Of a stretch of DNA of 32,085 nucleotides, positions 7,029 to 15,268 are shown piece after piece. This DNA comes from Sutterella sp. (GTDB lineage Bacteria > Pseudomonadota > Gammaproteobacteria > Burkholderiales > Burkholderiaceae_F). Position 1 is the stretch's first letter, and each line of letters opens with the position of its first letter. Below the pieces are notes generated by a model that searched no databases, was not told where the DNA came from, and worked only from the letters and a program-made list of their open reading frames with translations. The stretch is taken from the NCBI GenBank assembly GCA_020025955.1, contig JAHHRF010000018.1, positions 1-32,085 of the forward strand, written 5' to 3'. A program made the position numbers and the translations under genes.

Positions 7029-9143
7029 TTAAGCTTTTTCGATGTTGACGCGAGTGGAGTGATACGCAGAGCACCCACCCATATCCGTGAGCTTGGCCGT
7101 CGTCAACGTATTCGTATTGGTCTTCTTGCCATACGGGTTCGTTAAGCGGATACGATCCCCCATCTTGATGCCAAGCTTTTCAGCGTCAGCCGGATGGATT
7201 TCACATTCGTAAGCGTTGAAGTTACGCATGTACTTCACGTTGTAGAACGAGGAGTTCACACGCTGCGGGATCCCCGGGGAGAGCATACGGAAGGGAAGCT
7301 TCTGCTCTTCGGGCGGCATTTCTTCTTCGCAAAGCGTTAAGTCAATCGTCGGGTTAAAGCCATGCTTGGCCATGAATTCCGAGTAGAGTTCGATCTTGCC
7401 AGACGGGGTCTGAGCGCGGCCGCCAGAGCGAACCGGCACACTTTCCGGATAGGGAAGATGGATGAACTTTTCTTTCTGCAAGCGTTCTAACGTCACATCC
7501 TTGTACCAGGGCGTATCCGTGTTCAAGAACTGACGGATCATGTCCAACTGGGTATCGCGGAAGGCGGAGTCCTTAAAGCCCATACGGCGACCGTATTCGG
7601 CAAAGAACGTCCAGTTAGGCTTGGATTCACCCAAGGGTTCGATGACCTTTTCACAGATCTGCACGTACCAGCCGTTGTAGTCAGCGATGACGTCATCGGC
7701 TTCGAACTGGGACGAGGCCGGGAGGATCAAGTCGCAGTATTCGAGCGTATCGGTCATGATCATGTCCATACCGACCACAAACATGTCATCGCGCTTCAAG
7801 TGCTGGATAACGGTCTGGGCTTCTGGGGACACGGCAACGGGGTTACCGTTATAGATCACAAGCATGTGAATGGGCTTGATGGGGCGACCTTCCGTCGTCG
7901 GGTTTTCACCGCGCAAGGCAAAGGCCAAGTCCGTCATGTTGACGTGCTGGGGGTTGCCCTTACGGAGGTAGTTACCGCGACCGATGTTCAAGTTCATGCC
8001 CACGATACCGCGCACGTTATCGTAGATAAGACCGCAATGGGGCTTATCGAAGAACCCGCGCAAGGCGTGCATCAAACCGATGGCACGCGTCATACGAGCG
8101 CCATTGTAGTTACGCTGCATACCGTAACCGGCACGGAGAATACAACGCTGGGAGTGACCGTAGATGTCAGCAAAGCGTTCGATGTCTTCGCGCTTCAAGC
8201 CCGTGATGCGAACGATGTCAGACCAGCTGATTTCGTTTAAGCGATCAAAGAGCTGATCAGCACCGATACAGCAGTTCTTGATGAAGTCATGGTCGATCAA
8301 GTCGTTGGCAACGAGGTACTTCATCACGCCGCTAGCGACCCACGCGTCGGTGGAGGGCTTGGGCTGGAGGTAAACGTCGGCCTGCGAGCAAATCGGGGTA
8401 CGGTTCGGGTTCACGGCCAATACTTTGGCACCCTTATCGCGAGCACGGTTGATGTACTTAATACCGTGGACGTTAGAAACCGTTTCGTTGAAGCCCCAGG
8501 ACACGTAGCAATCGACGTTCTGGATATCTTCGGGGTCGGGACCGTCGGTGGTACCCGTCACGCTACCGTAACCTTCCACGCCGGCTTCCGTACAGACCAC
8601 ACGGTCAAGGACGGTAGCGCCTAAGCGGTTGAAGAAGCGGTCAGCACCGCGCATACCAATGGCGCCATAGTTCCCAGAGTAGGAATACGGCATCACGGCT
8701 TCAGCGCCATACTTCTTGACGGTTTCGTGGGTCTTGGTGATTAACTTTTCCCAAGCCTGTTCCCACGTAATACGACGCCACTTACCGGAACCCTTCGGGC
8801 CGATGCGTTCCATCGGGTGAAGGATACGGTCGGGAGCGTACGTGTATTCCACGTAGGTCAAGCCCTTAACGCAGGGGCAAGAACCCGACTTTTCTTGTTC
8901 ATCGGCGCCCGTCACATAGGTCATACGACCATCCTGGACGGTAAAACGCATAAGGCAACGGTCTGCGCAGTTACGCAAACACGTGTGATATTTCTTAATA
9001 CCTGCACGCTTGTCGAGCAAAACCGGATTGGCCCCGATCGAATTCATCGCGTTGGCGGTGTTGGGGATCAGCCCGGACATACTGCCCGCAAAAACACTGG
9101 CCCCCACTCCTTGCAGCAAGTTTCTGCGAGTGAGCTTTGGCAT
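7029..9143 (-). CDS. Molybdopterin oxidoreductase, DmsA-like catalytic subunit
   Basis: This is a 704-residue member of the DMSO-reductase superfamily. The ATG at 9143 is preferred over 9149 because AGGAG touches the first ATG but lies 6 nt from the second. LTRRNLLQG followed by a hydrophobic stretch and NTANA is a clear Tat signal. CLRNCADRC (C-x3-C-x3-C, about residues 55-63) plus the Cys of CPCVKG (about 91) fits the DmsA/YnfE-type [4Fe-4S] site. The residue in the expected metal-ligand region appears to be Cys in RVVCTEAG (about 184), not the Ser of DMSO reductase, so DMSO should not be assumed as substrate. It is the first enzyme gene after the LysR regulator. Confidence 0.87.
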   Translation of the reverse strand: MPKLTRRNLLQGVGASVFAGSMSGLIPNTANAMNSIGANPVLLDKRAGIKKYHTCLRNCADRCLMRFTVQDGRMTYVTGADEQEKSGSCPCVKGLTYVEYTYAPDRILHPMERIGPKGSGKWRRITWEQAWEKLITKTHETVKKYGAEAVMPYSYSGNYGAIGMRGADRFFNRLGATVLDRVVCTEAGVEGYGSVTGTTDGPDPEDIQNVDCYVSWGFNETVSNVHGIKYINRARDKGAKVLAVNPNRTPICSQADVYLQPKPSTDAWVASGVMKYLVANDLIDHDFIKNCCIGADQLFDRLNEISWSDIVRITGLKREDIERFADIYGHSQRCILRAGYGMQRNYNGARMTRAIGLMHALRGFFDKPHCGLIYDNVRGIVGMNLNIGRGNYLRKGNPQHVNMTDLAFALRGENPTTEGRPIKPIHMLVIYNGNPVAVSPEAQTVIQHLKRDDMFVVGMDMIMTDTLEYCDLILPASSQFEADDVIADYNGWYVQICEKVIEPLGESKPNWTFFAEYGRRMGFKDSAFRDTQLDMIRQFLNTDTPWYKDVTLERLQKEKFIHLPYPESVPVRSGGRAQTPSGKIELYSEFMAKHGFNPTIDLTLCEEEMPPEEQKLPFRMLSPGIPQRVNSSFYNVKYMRNFNAYECEIHPADAEKLGIKMGDRIRLTNPYGKKTNTNTLTTAKLTDMGGCSAYHSTRVNIEKA

Positions 9144-9161
9144 AGTCATCTCCTGACGAAC

Positions 9162-9195
9162 GGTTCATTCTCAAAAATTAGGGTCCGAATGAACC
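9162..9195. promoter_or_regulatory. Inverted repeat in the leader of the dmsA-like gene
   Basis: GGTTCATTC (9162-9170) and GAATGAACC (9187-9195) are a perfect 9-bp inverted repeat with a 16-nt spacer. It lies just upstream of the dmsA ribosome site in the 114-nt gap after lysR. It could be an operator, for example for the adjacent LysR protein, or an RNA hairpin acting on downstream expression. The sequence does not decide between these. Confidence 0.5.
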
Positions 9196-9257
9196 ATCAT
9201 TTCCCAAGGGACAAAGTCAGGAGTGACAGGATGCGTTACTAAGAAAGGGCTCTTTCG

Positions 9258-10238
9258 TTAATCCGTCGATTCCGGTCGACTCTTGGCTTTATCCCAAGCC
9301 AAACTCAGACCACTGATCAACTCGTCTTTTACCCATCGGAAGGCATCCGACAGGTTGGCATTGCCATAAACAACGTAGTTGCCAATTGGTCTGACTTCAC
9401 ATCGCTTATTAATGATGCGATGCAAAATGTGCGGAGGAATCTTGATATACGAAAGGCCCGGCATCATATCGGCGAACTGTCGGGTAAATTGATTGCACAT
9501 CACCGTCACGGCATCACTGGTTTCCAGGATTCGTGCGGCGGAGGCCACGCTTTCGGTGTAGGCCTTGACCTGCATCACTTTGCCGTCTTCACTGCAGAGA
9601 TCCACTAGAAGCGGACAACTTAAATCTTGATAGTTGTCAATTTCCAGGAGCGGATACTTTGCAATATCGTCCGTCGTAATCGTTTCGAGCTGTCGTAAAG
9701 GATGACCGCTTCTCAGCAGTAGGTAGATATCGTCGGTATGCGCGAAGCACTCGAAATTCAAGCGCTTATCGTCAAACCCCTCATAAACGACGGCGAAATC
9801 AACGTCGCCATTAATGAGTTCAGGAACGCAGTTATAGGTAAGGATTCGGACTTTAAATCGAATCTTCGGTGCCTTCTTTCGAATGACGTTATCAATCACA
9901 TCCTGGACGGCGTAACTGAATTCGTCGTAAGCACGAATTTCGAAAACCCCTTCAAAGTTTTCAGGGTCAAAGTGCGATTGGCCTTTAAATAACTGGCGAT
10001 ATTCCGAAACGATTTTCTCGATTCTCGGAGAGATCGTGGTCGCTTTTTCAGTGGGAATATACCCATTAGCCGTTCGAATAAATAATTGGTCAGAAAATAC
10101 TTCTCGCAAATATTTCAACGAGCGACTAATTGCTGAATTTGTGACCCCCAGTTCCGCTGACGCTGCTCCGGCGCTTTTGTGTCGATACACAGCCAGGAAC
10201 ACCTTCAAGTGGTAGTAGCTCAACTGGTCAGTGGTCAT
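9258..10238 (-). CDS. LysR-family transcriptional regulator of the molybdoenzyme operon
   Basis: This 326-residue protein has an N-terminal winged helix-turn-helix (about residues 5-65, with AASAELGVTNSAISRSLKYL as the recognition region) and a LysR-type substrate-binding domain (about 95-300). GGAGGA lies 4 nt before the ATG. It lies in the same orientation and directly upstream of dmsA, whereas many LysR genes are divergent from their targets. It probably controls the operon in response to the enzymes' substrate or a related metabolite. A FNR-type site in its promoter region suggests that oxygen control reaches it too. Confidence 0.85.
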   Translation of the reverse strand: MTTDQLSYYHLKVFLAVYRHKSAGAASAELGVTNSAISRSLKYLREVFSDQLFIRTANGYIPTEKATTISPRIEKIVSEYRQLFKGQSHFDPENFEGVFEIRAYDEFSYAVQDVIDNVIRKKAPKIRFKVRILTYNCVPELINGDVDFAVVYEGFDDKRLNFECFAHTDDIYLLLRSGHPLRQLETITTDDIAKYPLLEIDNYQDLSCPLLVDLCSEDGKVMQVKAYTESVASAARILETSDAVTVMCNQFTRQFADMMPGLSYIKIPPHILHRIINKRCEVRPIGNYVVYGNANLSDAFRWVKDELISGLSLAWDKAKSRPESTD

Positions 10239-10298
10239 CTCGTCCTCCAGACAAATTCACTATATCAACCGTCATTTTTATTAACCTCACGTTACAAC

Positions 10299-10312
10299 TT
10301 GATATAAATCAA
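10299..10312. promoter_or_regulatory. FNR/Anr-type binding site upstream of lysR
   Basis: TTGATATAAATCAA is an exact match to the FNR consensus TTGAT-N4-ATCAA. Its centre is about 67 nt upstream of the lysR start codon. A second half-site-like TTGATATA (minus strand, 10261-10268) with a possible TATAGT -10 element lies closer to the gene. Activation under anaerobiosis would suit a respiratory molybdoenzyme operon. The exact promoter is not certain, so the activation class cannot be assigned. Confidence 0.65.
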
Positions 10313-10373
10313 AGTCGAAATTTTTACGAAATGTGAAAAATGCCCTTTGCAGATATCAAAAAACACCACAATT

Positions 10374-10392
10374 GATAATGATTTTCAATACC
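10374..10392. promoter_or_regulatory. Possible Fur-like box
   Basis: This 19-bp stretch begins GATAATGAT and matches 15 of 19 positions of the classical Fur consensus. It lies about 136 nt upstream of the lysR start, beyond the FNR-type site. In an AT-rich region such a match may be chance, so it is only a candidate for iron control of an iron-sulfur-rich respiratory operon. Confidence 0.3.
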
Positions 10393-10942
10393 TCAATATT
10401 TCACCGTTATTCACATTAGGAATAGCGAGGTCAGGTTATTAATAACGTGTCGATTTAGCCCTGATTAAGTGATGTTTTATGGGTTTTCACCGCGTTATTC
10501 TTTTCGGGGATAACGACCTTTTATCAATTTGCGAAAAAGGTATTTTTCCTAGCGCGCACAAGGATTTACGCTTTTTGGCGCTGAAAAGTTCGCGTTGCAA
10601 AACTATCGATAATGAAAAGGCGATTGCTTTTGTAAATGAGCCTGTTCACCAAAGGAACTAGTCCATTTGCACGGGTAACTACTGTTAGTAGAAACCCTAA
10701 GTATCGGACAAATCGCCCTTCTTTTTTTCTATAGGGTTAATTATCCCACTGTTGCGTCCCCATTTTCATCAGTGAGAGGAGTGAGCGCCCTACTCCTTTT
10801 GGGCAATAACCCTAACATCCCAAAAAGCCTGACCATCAGCGATTCTCCCCCGGGGGACGCGCCTCGCCTCACGCAGAAGTTAATAGCGAACGGCTTTTTC
10901 GAAAAGCGAAAATGAAACGTCCGCGTCGCGCGTTTTCTTGGG
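10393..10942. other. 550-nt gap between lysR and dprA, no gene found
   Basis: No convincing coding region lies here; a 60-codon frame at 10479-10661 lacks a ribosome site and any recognisable feature. The stretch contains a perfect 12-bp palindrome GTTATTAATAAC (10435-10446), a small hairpin CTACT-GTT-AGTAG near 10680, and a distant 7-bp inverted repeat AACCCTA/TAGGGTT around 10694-10738. None forms a clear terminator or known RNA. Confidence 0.5.
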
Positions 10943-11923
10943 TTAGCGCGTTGTGGCGTCGTTTCGCAACCTCACCAAGAGTTCATCCACGGTGAAGTCC
11001 ACCGAGTTCGAGCCCATGGGCTGGGCGTAGCCAGCATCTAATAAAAGCTGGTTTCCTGCCACCGTGGGGGAGACCAGGTCTGCGCTTTGGCGATAGACCA
11101 CCACATACAAGGGCTTTCGTGCATTTTGCGTCGCATGCACGGCGTGCATCGTGCCGCCATCCACTTTGGTTTGAATGACGAGCGTGGCGTGTGCGAGCCC
11201 CGCTTGTAGGCGATCGCGCTTTACAAACATATAGGGCTCGTTTTGAACGTGCGGGGGGTATTCCGATAAGAGAAGGCCGTTTCCCTCAAGAATCGCTTGC
11301 GCGAGTTCCGCATCCAAAGGGTGGTTGTGACCAAAGGCAAGAAACGCCGTGGTGAGCCCTTTAACCGCTAACGCCCCTCGGTGCGCCGCGGCGTCGCATC
11401 CCGCGGCAAGCCCCGAGACGATATTAAAGCCGCTTTCCGCAAAGCGAGAGGCGAAAAAGGTGGCAGCCTTTTGACCGTTCTCGGTGGGCTCACGACTCCC
11501 AATCACGGCCAAGGCGGGCGCTTGTAAGCAATCGAGATTCCCTTGATAGTAGAGCCACAATGGGGGATCTTCTTTGCCGGTTTGCCCTTCCGTCGTGGCG
11601 GGGCAGTGCCGTAGGCGCTCTGGAAAGACCTCATCAAAGTAGCCGAGAATCCCGACGTTGGCGCGCGAGACCGCGTCCAAGTGGTTTTGCACGTCTGTGC
11701 AGTGCGAGAGCCACCCGTCTAAGGTGAGTGTTTCGAGTGCCGACTTAATGCGCTTTTTCGTCGTGAAGCGCTCAATGGCTTTGAGTTGCGTGAAGACCGC
11801 TTCATGGTCGAGCGCGTTGGGTAACGTCAACTCCCCCGACAAGAACCCCAAAATCGTCACGGGCCCCATCCCAGGCAGTCGGCGAAGGGCTTGCAAGTAA
11901 AAGGTCGATACACTAACCGTCAT
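10943..11923 (-). CDS. dprA: DprA/Smf-family DNA-processing protein, diverged
   Basis: This 326-residue protein has the DprA Rossmann core: AVIGSREPTENG (about residues 139-150) and SGLAAGCDAAAHRGAL (170-185), then LLLSEYPP and KRDRLQAGLAHATLVIQ. DprA loads RecA on incoming single-stranded DNA. Several normally strict positions differ: GCD for GID, and KRDRLQAGL for the usual RNRIIAGLS. The protein ends without an obvious C-terminal winged helix. The ATG at 11923 is preferred; a longer frame would overlap the divergent lptE. It shares a 130-nt intergenic region with lptE. It may be a true competence DprA or one of the DprA-like relatives of mobile and accessory DNA. Confidence 0.75.
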   Translation of the reverse strand: MTVSVSTFYLQALRRLPGMGPVTILGFLSGELTLPNALDHEAVFTQLKAIERFTTKKRIKSALETLTLDGWLSHCTDVQNHLDAVSRANVGILGYFDEVFPERLRHCPATTEGQTGKEDPPLWLYYQGNLDCLQAPALAVIGSREPTENGQKAATFFASRFAESGFNIVSGLAAGCDAAAHRGALAVKGLTTAFLAFGHNHPLDAELAQAILEGNGLLLSEYPPHVQNEPYMFVKRDRLQAGLAHATLVIQTKVDGGTMHAVHATQNARKPLYVVVYRQSADLVSPTVAGNQLLLDAGYAQPMGSNSVDFTVDELLVRLRNDATTR

Positions 11924-11957
11924 GACGTAAGGCTCCGAAACGAATAAAGGCTCTTTT

Positions 11958-11985
11958 ATTATATTTTGCCCACACAAAGAGACAA
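11958..11985 (-). promoter_or_regulatory. Promoter for the dprA homologue
   Basis: On the minus strand a perfect TATAAT (11958-11963) is preceded by TTGTCT (11980-11985) with a 16-nt spacer. It predicts a short leader of about 30 nt before the ATG at 11923. Confidence 0.5.
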
Positions 11986-12006
11986 TCGCCGTGAGCCTAA
12001 GGGCTT

Positions 12007-12012
12007 TATAAT
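12007..12012 (+). promoter_or_regulatory. -10 element upstream of lptE
   Basis: TATAAT is present 45 nt before the lptE GTG start. No good -35 hexamer is seen at 16-18 nt, so only the -10 element is called. Together with the facing promoter at 11958-11985 it makes this a divergent control region. Confidence 0.4.
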
Positions 12013-12056
12013 GAGTCTTTACGTTTTCCTTTTTCCCCTTAAACGAGAGATTTCTG

Positions 12057-12563
12057 GTGACTTCACGACGTACGCTTCTCGCGGGCCTTTCTTTAGCGAG
12101 CGCCCTCACCTTAACGGGGTGTGGCTTTCATTTGCGCGGTACCGCCCAAGTGCCCTTTAAGACGCTTTACTTAAAGATGCCCCCCAATACGCCCTTCTCT
12201 TCGTGGTTAGAACGCCGTTTGCGTGCGCAAACGACGTTAACGTTGGTGCACCGTCCGGAAGACGCCGAAGCCATTCTGGAATTGGTTAACGAATCGAAGT
12301 CGCGAGACGTGCTGACGTTAAACGACGCGGGTCGCGTTCGTGAATACCGATTAGAAAGCGCCGTGCAGTTCCGACTCACGTCCCCCTCGGGCGAGGACTA
12401 CATTCCGGTGACGCGCTTGTCGACCATTCGTGACATCAACTACTCGGAAGACAATTACTTAACGCAGAATTCGGAAGAAGCAACGCTCTACCGTGACATG
12501 ACGTTTGACTTGGTGGAACAAATCATCGCCATGCTCTACGCACTGGAGCCGAAAGCCCCCTAA
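12057..12563 (+). CDS. lptE: LPS-assembly lipoprotein LptE
   Basis: This 168-residue lipoprotein is the outer-membrane partner of LptD, which inserts lipopolysaccharide. A short N-terminal signal ends in the lipobox LTGC (Cys22), and the following GFHLRG is the typical start of mature LptE. The GTG at 12057 is the start, with GAGAGA about 5 nt upstream. In Burkholderiales lptE usually follows leuS and precedes holA; here holA is downstream as expected, but the upstream neighbour is a divergent dprA homologue. Confidence 0.9.
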   Translation: MTSRRTLLAGLSLASALTLTGCGFHLRGTAQVPFKTLYLKMPPNTPFSSWLERRLRAQTTLTLVHRPEDAEAILELVNESKSRDVLTLNDAGRVREYRLESAVQFRLTSPSGEDYIPVTRLSTIRDINYSEDNYLTQNSEEATLYRDMTFDLVEQIIAMLYALEPKAP

Positions 12564-12672
12564 TGGGGAACGATAAAGGGGGCGCCGTTGTTCGCTCCCT
12601 TTTTTCTTCTCCCCCTCTCTCGGGATCCGTCCCTACCCTCTTTTTTCACTTTTCTTCTTTACTTTTCTCGGC

Positions 12673-13689
12673 ATGGCGCAATACAAAGCAAACCACATTG
12701 ATTCCACGTACGACGAAACCACCCAAGGCGGGGAACCTGCTCCCTTTTGGTTGATTACGGGCACGCAAGAATTTGCCATGATTGAAGCCTGTGACCGCTT
12801 GCGTCAGCGCTTGCGCACGGACGGCTTCACCGATCGTCAAGTGTTAGAAATGGGCGCCAACTCCGACTGGTCGCAGCTCTCGATGGCGGCGGCCGACGTG
12901 GGGATGTTTGCCGACAAGAAAATTTTAGAAGTCCGCATTCCCTCGGCCAAGCCCGGGCTCAAAGGGGCCAAAGCCTTAGAAGCGTTTTTATCTCACCCCT
13001 TATCGGGCGTGGTGACGATTTTCTACATTCCCTTGTCCACGGACGATTGGGCGACGGAGAAAACCGCTTGGTGGAAAAACACCACCAAGGCGTGCCATGT
13101 GGTCAAAGCCGACGTCGTGGGGCGCCGAGAGTTACCGAAGTGGTTAGCGGAGCGCATGGCGCGCCACAACCAAAGCGCTACGAAAGAAGCGCTCGAGTAC
13201 TTTGCCGACCTCGTTGAAGGGAACTTAATGGCGGCCGCCCAAGAAGTAGAAAAGTTAGCGCTCTATGCCCCAGAGGGGGAACTTACGCGAGACGACATTG
13301 AAAAAGGGGTGGTCAATAACGCCCGCTTTGACTATTCGACGTTCACGGATGCCCTTCATGCGGGGGACGCCGTGCGCGTGAGCCGCATTATTGATGGGCT
13401 ACAAGCCCAAGAAGAGCCCTTACCCATCGTGGTGGGGATTTTAACTAGCGAAATCAATAAACTCATTTTGCTTCGTAGTGGGATGGATCAAGGTAACGCC
13501 TACCCCAAGGGCGTTTACGCCACGGACGCCATGCGCCGTGCTGCCCGACGTTTGAGCCTCAACAAACTCAAAAACGCCTACATCATCTGCGGGGAAATCG
13601 ACAAGATTAGTAAAGGGCTCGTGGTGAAAAACCGCGATACCGACCCCTGGATTGAAATCAAAAGTGTGGCGCTCTTTTTAGCGAGCTAA
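12673..13689 (+). CDS. holA: DNA polymerase III subunit delta
   Basis: This 338-residue protein is the delta subunit of the clamp loader, which opens the beta clamp. The N-terminus runs PFWLITGTQEFAMIEACDRLRQRLRTDGFTDRQV, the degenerate AAA+ start typical of HolA, and the length fits. It lies 109 nt after lptE. The preceding stretch is markedly pyrimidine-rich, with no good ribosome site before the ATG, so the exact start is less certain than the identity. The next gene is proA, the usual Burkholderiales order. Confidence 0.92.
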   Translation: MAQYKANHIDSTYDETTQGGEPAPFWLITGTQEFAMIEACDRLRQRLRTDGFTDRQVLEMGANSDWSQLSMAAADVGMFADKKILEVRIPSAKPGLKGAKALEAFLSHPLSGVVTIFYIPLSTDDWATEKTAWWKNTTKACHVVKADVVGRRELPKWLAERMARHNQSATKEALEYFADLVEGNLMAAAQEVEKLALYAPEGELTRDDIEKGVVNNARFDYSTFTDALHAGDAVRVSRIIDGLQAQEEPLPIVVGILTSEINKLILLRSGMDQGNAYPKGVYATDAMRRAARRLSLNKLKNAYIICGEIDKISKGLVVKNRDTDPWIEIKSVALFLAS

Positions 13690-13843
13690 GGACAATCCCC
13701 CAAGGCAGCTGGGTTAACGCACATCGTGACCAGAATGACCCAACCTAGGGTCCACGCCTTCTCTAGAATAGGTGGAAAGAAACTTGTGGTTTCCCCCGTA
13801 TCAAAAGGGTTAAACCACCCACCCAAGAAAAAGGAGTGTGGAG

Positions 13844-15115
13844 ATGTCCGACGCCCGTGACTATATCGATCGGCTGGGGCGCGCAGCGCGTGCTGCCTCG
13901 CGCCTCATGGCGAAAGCCTCACCCGACGCGAAGGCCCAATGCTTAACGCATTTGCGCGCCCACTTAAAAGCCAATGAAGCCGCCATTCTGGAGGCTAATC
14001 GCCAGGACCTTGAAGGGGCCAAAGCCAAAGGGCTCGATGAGGCCTTTTTAGATCGCTTAGCCCTCACCCCAGCGCGCCTCGCTGCCATGATGGAGGGCGT
14101 CACCCAAGTGTTGGGGTTGCCGGATCCCATCGGGGAAATTTCCAACATGACGCGTCAGCCCTCCGGGATTCGCGTGGGTCACATGCGCGTCCCCTTAGGG
14201 GTGGTGGCCATGATTTATGAAGCCCGTCCCAATGTCACGATCGATGCGGCCATTCTGGCGCTCAAAGCCGGTAACGCCATCATTTTGCGTGGGGGCTCGG
14301 AAGCCTTAACCACCAATCGCGTGCTTGCCAACTGCATCAAGGCTGCCCTCTCGGAAGCGGGGCTTCCCAAGGACGCCGTGCAATTCATTGACTCACCCGA
14401 CCGCGATCTCGTAGGCGCCTTAATCACGGCGCCTGAGTGGGTGGACGTCTTGATTCCTCGCGGGGGAAAGAGTTTAGTCGCGCGACTCGCCAAAGACGCT
14501 CGCGTCCCGATGATTAAACATTTGGACGGGATCTGTCACACGTATGTGGACAAAGATGCGGATCTAAAGATGGCGTTAACGGTTACCGAAAACGCCAAGA
14601 CCCAGCGCTATGCCCCTTGCAATGCCACGGAAACCTTGCTTGTGCACAAAAAGGTGGCCTTTAAGTTTTTACCCGACATGGCCAGGCTCTTTTACGATAA
14701 AGGGGTGGAAATGCGATGCGATGAATTGAGTCGCCGCATCGTGGAGCAAAGTGGCTACTCGGCGGTGGACGCAACGCCAGAAGATTGGGACACGGAATAT
14801 AACGCCCCGATTATCAGTATTAAGGTGGTGGAGTCGTTAGCCGAGGCCATTGACTTTATTAATACGCATGGCTCGCACCATACGGATGCCATCATTACTG
14901 AAAACGTCCACGCCGCTGAACAGTTCCTCGTGGAAGTGGATTCAAGCTCCGTCATGCACAACACCTCCACACGCTTTGCGGACGGCTTTGAATATGGGTT
15001 GGGGGCCGAGATTGGCATTTCCACCGACAAACTCCATGCCCGCGGTCCGGTGGGGCTCTTAGGGCTCACGAGCCAAAAGTTTGTGGTCTTGGGCCAGGGG
15101 CAAGGTCGTCACTAA
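13844..15115 (+). CDS. proA: Gamma-glutamyl phosphate reductase
   Basis: This 423-residue enzyme reduces L-glutamyl-5-phosphate with NADPH in proline synthesis. Family signatures include VPLGVVAMIYEARPNVT, GNAIILRGGSEA, and the catalytic Cys region NAKTQRYAPCNATETLLV, where the Cys is present. The ATG at 13844 is chosen: AAGGAG is 7 nt upstream, whereas a GTG two codons earlier almost touches it. The 154-nt gap after holA suggests its own promoter. A strong terminator follows the stop. Confidence 0.95.
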   Translation: MSDARDYIDRLGRAARAASRLMAKASPDAKAQCLTHLRAHLKANEAAILEANRQDLEGAKAKGLDEAFLDRLALTPARLAAMMEGVTQVLGLPDPIGEISNMTRQPSGIRVGHMRVPLGVVAMIYEARPNVTIDAAILALKAGNAIILRGGSEALTTNRVLANCIKAALSEAGLPKDAVQFIDSPDRDLVGALITAPEWVDVLIPRGGKSLVARLAKDARVPMIKHLDGICHTYVDKDADLKMALTVTENAKTQRYAPCNATETLLVHKKVAFKFLPDMARLFYDKGVEMRCDELSRRIVEQSGYSAVDATPEDWDTEYNAPIISIKVVESLAEAIDFINTHGSHHTDAIITENVHAAEQFLVEVDSSSVMHNTSTRFADGFEYGLGAEIGISTDKLHARGPVGLLGLTSQKFVVLGQGQGRH

Positions 15116-15133
15116 AGAAAAAATCGCTCGCTT

Positions 15134-15175
15134 ACCGCTCGTCGGGGCGTCTCGCCCCCTCGGGCGGTTTTCTTT
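15134..15175 (+). terminator. Intrinsic terminator after proA
   Basis: Outer arms starting ACCGCTCG and ending GGGCGGT enclose an inner GGGGCG-TCT-CGCCCC hairpin, followed by TTTTCTTT. It starts 19 nt beyond the proA stop codon. Confidence 0.8.
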
Positions 15176-15268
15176 GGTGGATATCGACGCCGCGCCCCGT
15201 CAAAGAGGGAAAAAAGCGAGTAAACTAGCGGATTAATTTAAATTCATCTAGGAACGAATCCAAAACGT

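Noticed and set aside
7029..9143. Naming the gene pair dmsAB with DMSO as substrate
   Set aside because: The Fe-S pattern fits, but the likely metal ligand is Cys and the DmsC anchor is missing, so a substrate name would be unsupported.
10479..10661. 60-codon plus-strand frame in the lysR-dprA gap
   Set aside because: No ribosome site, no neighbour in an operon and no recognisable sequence.
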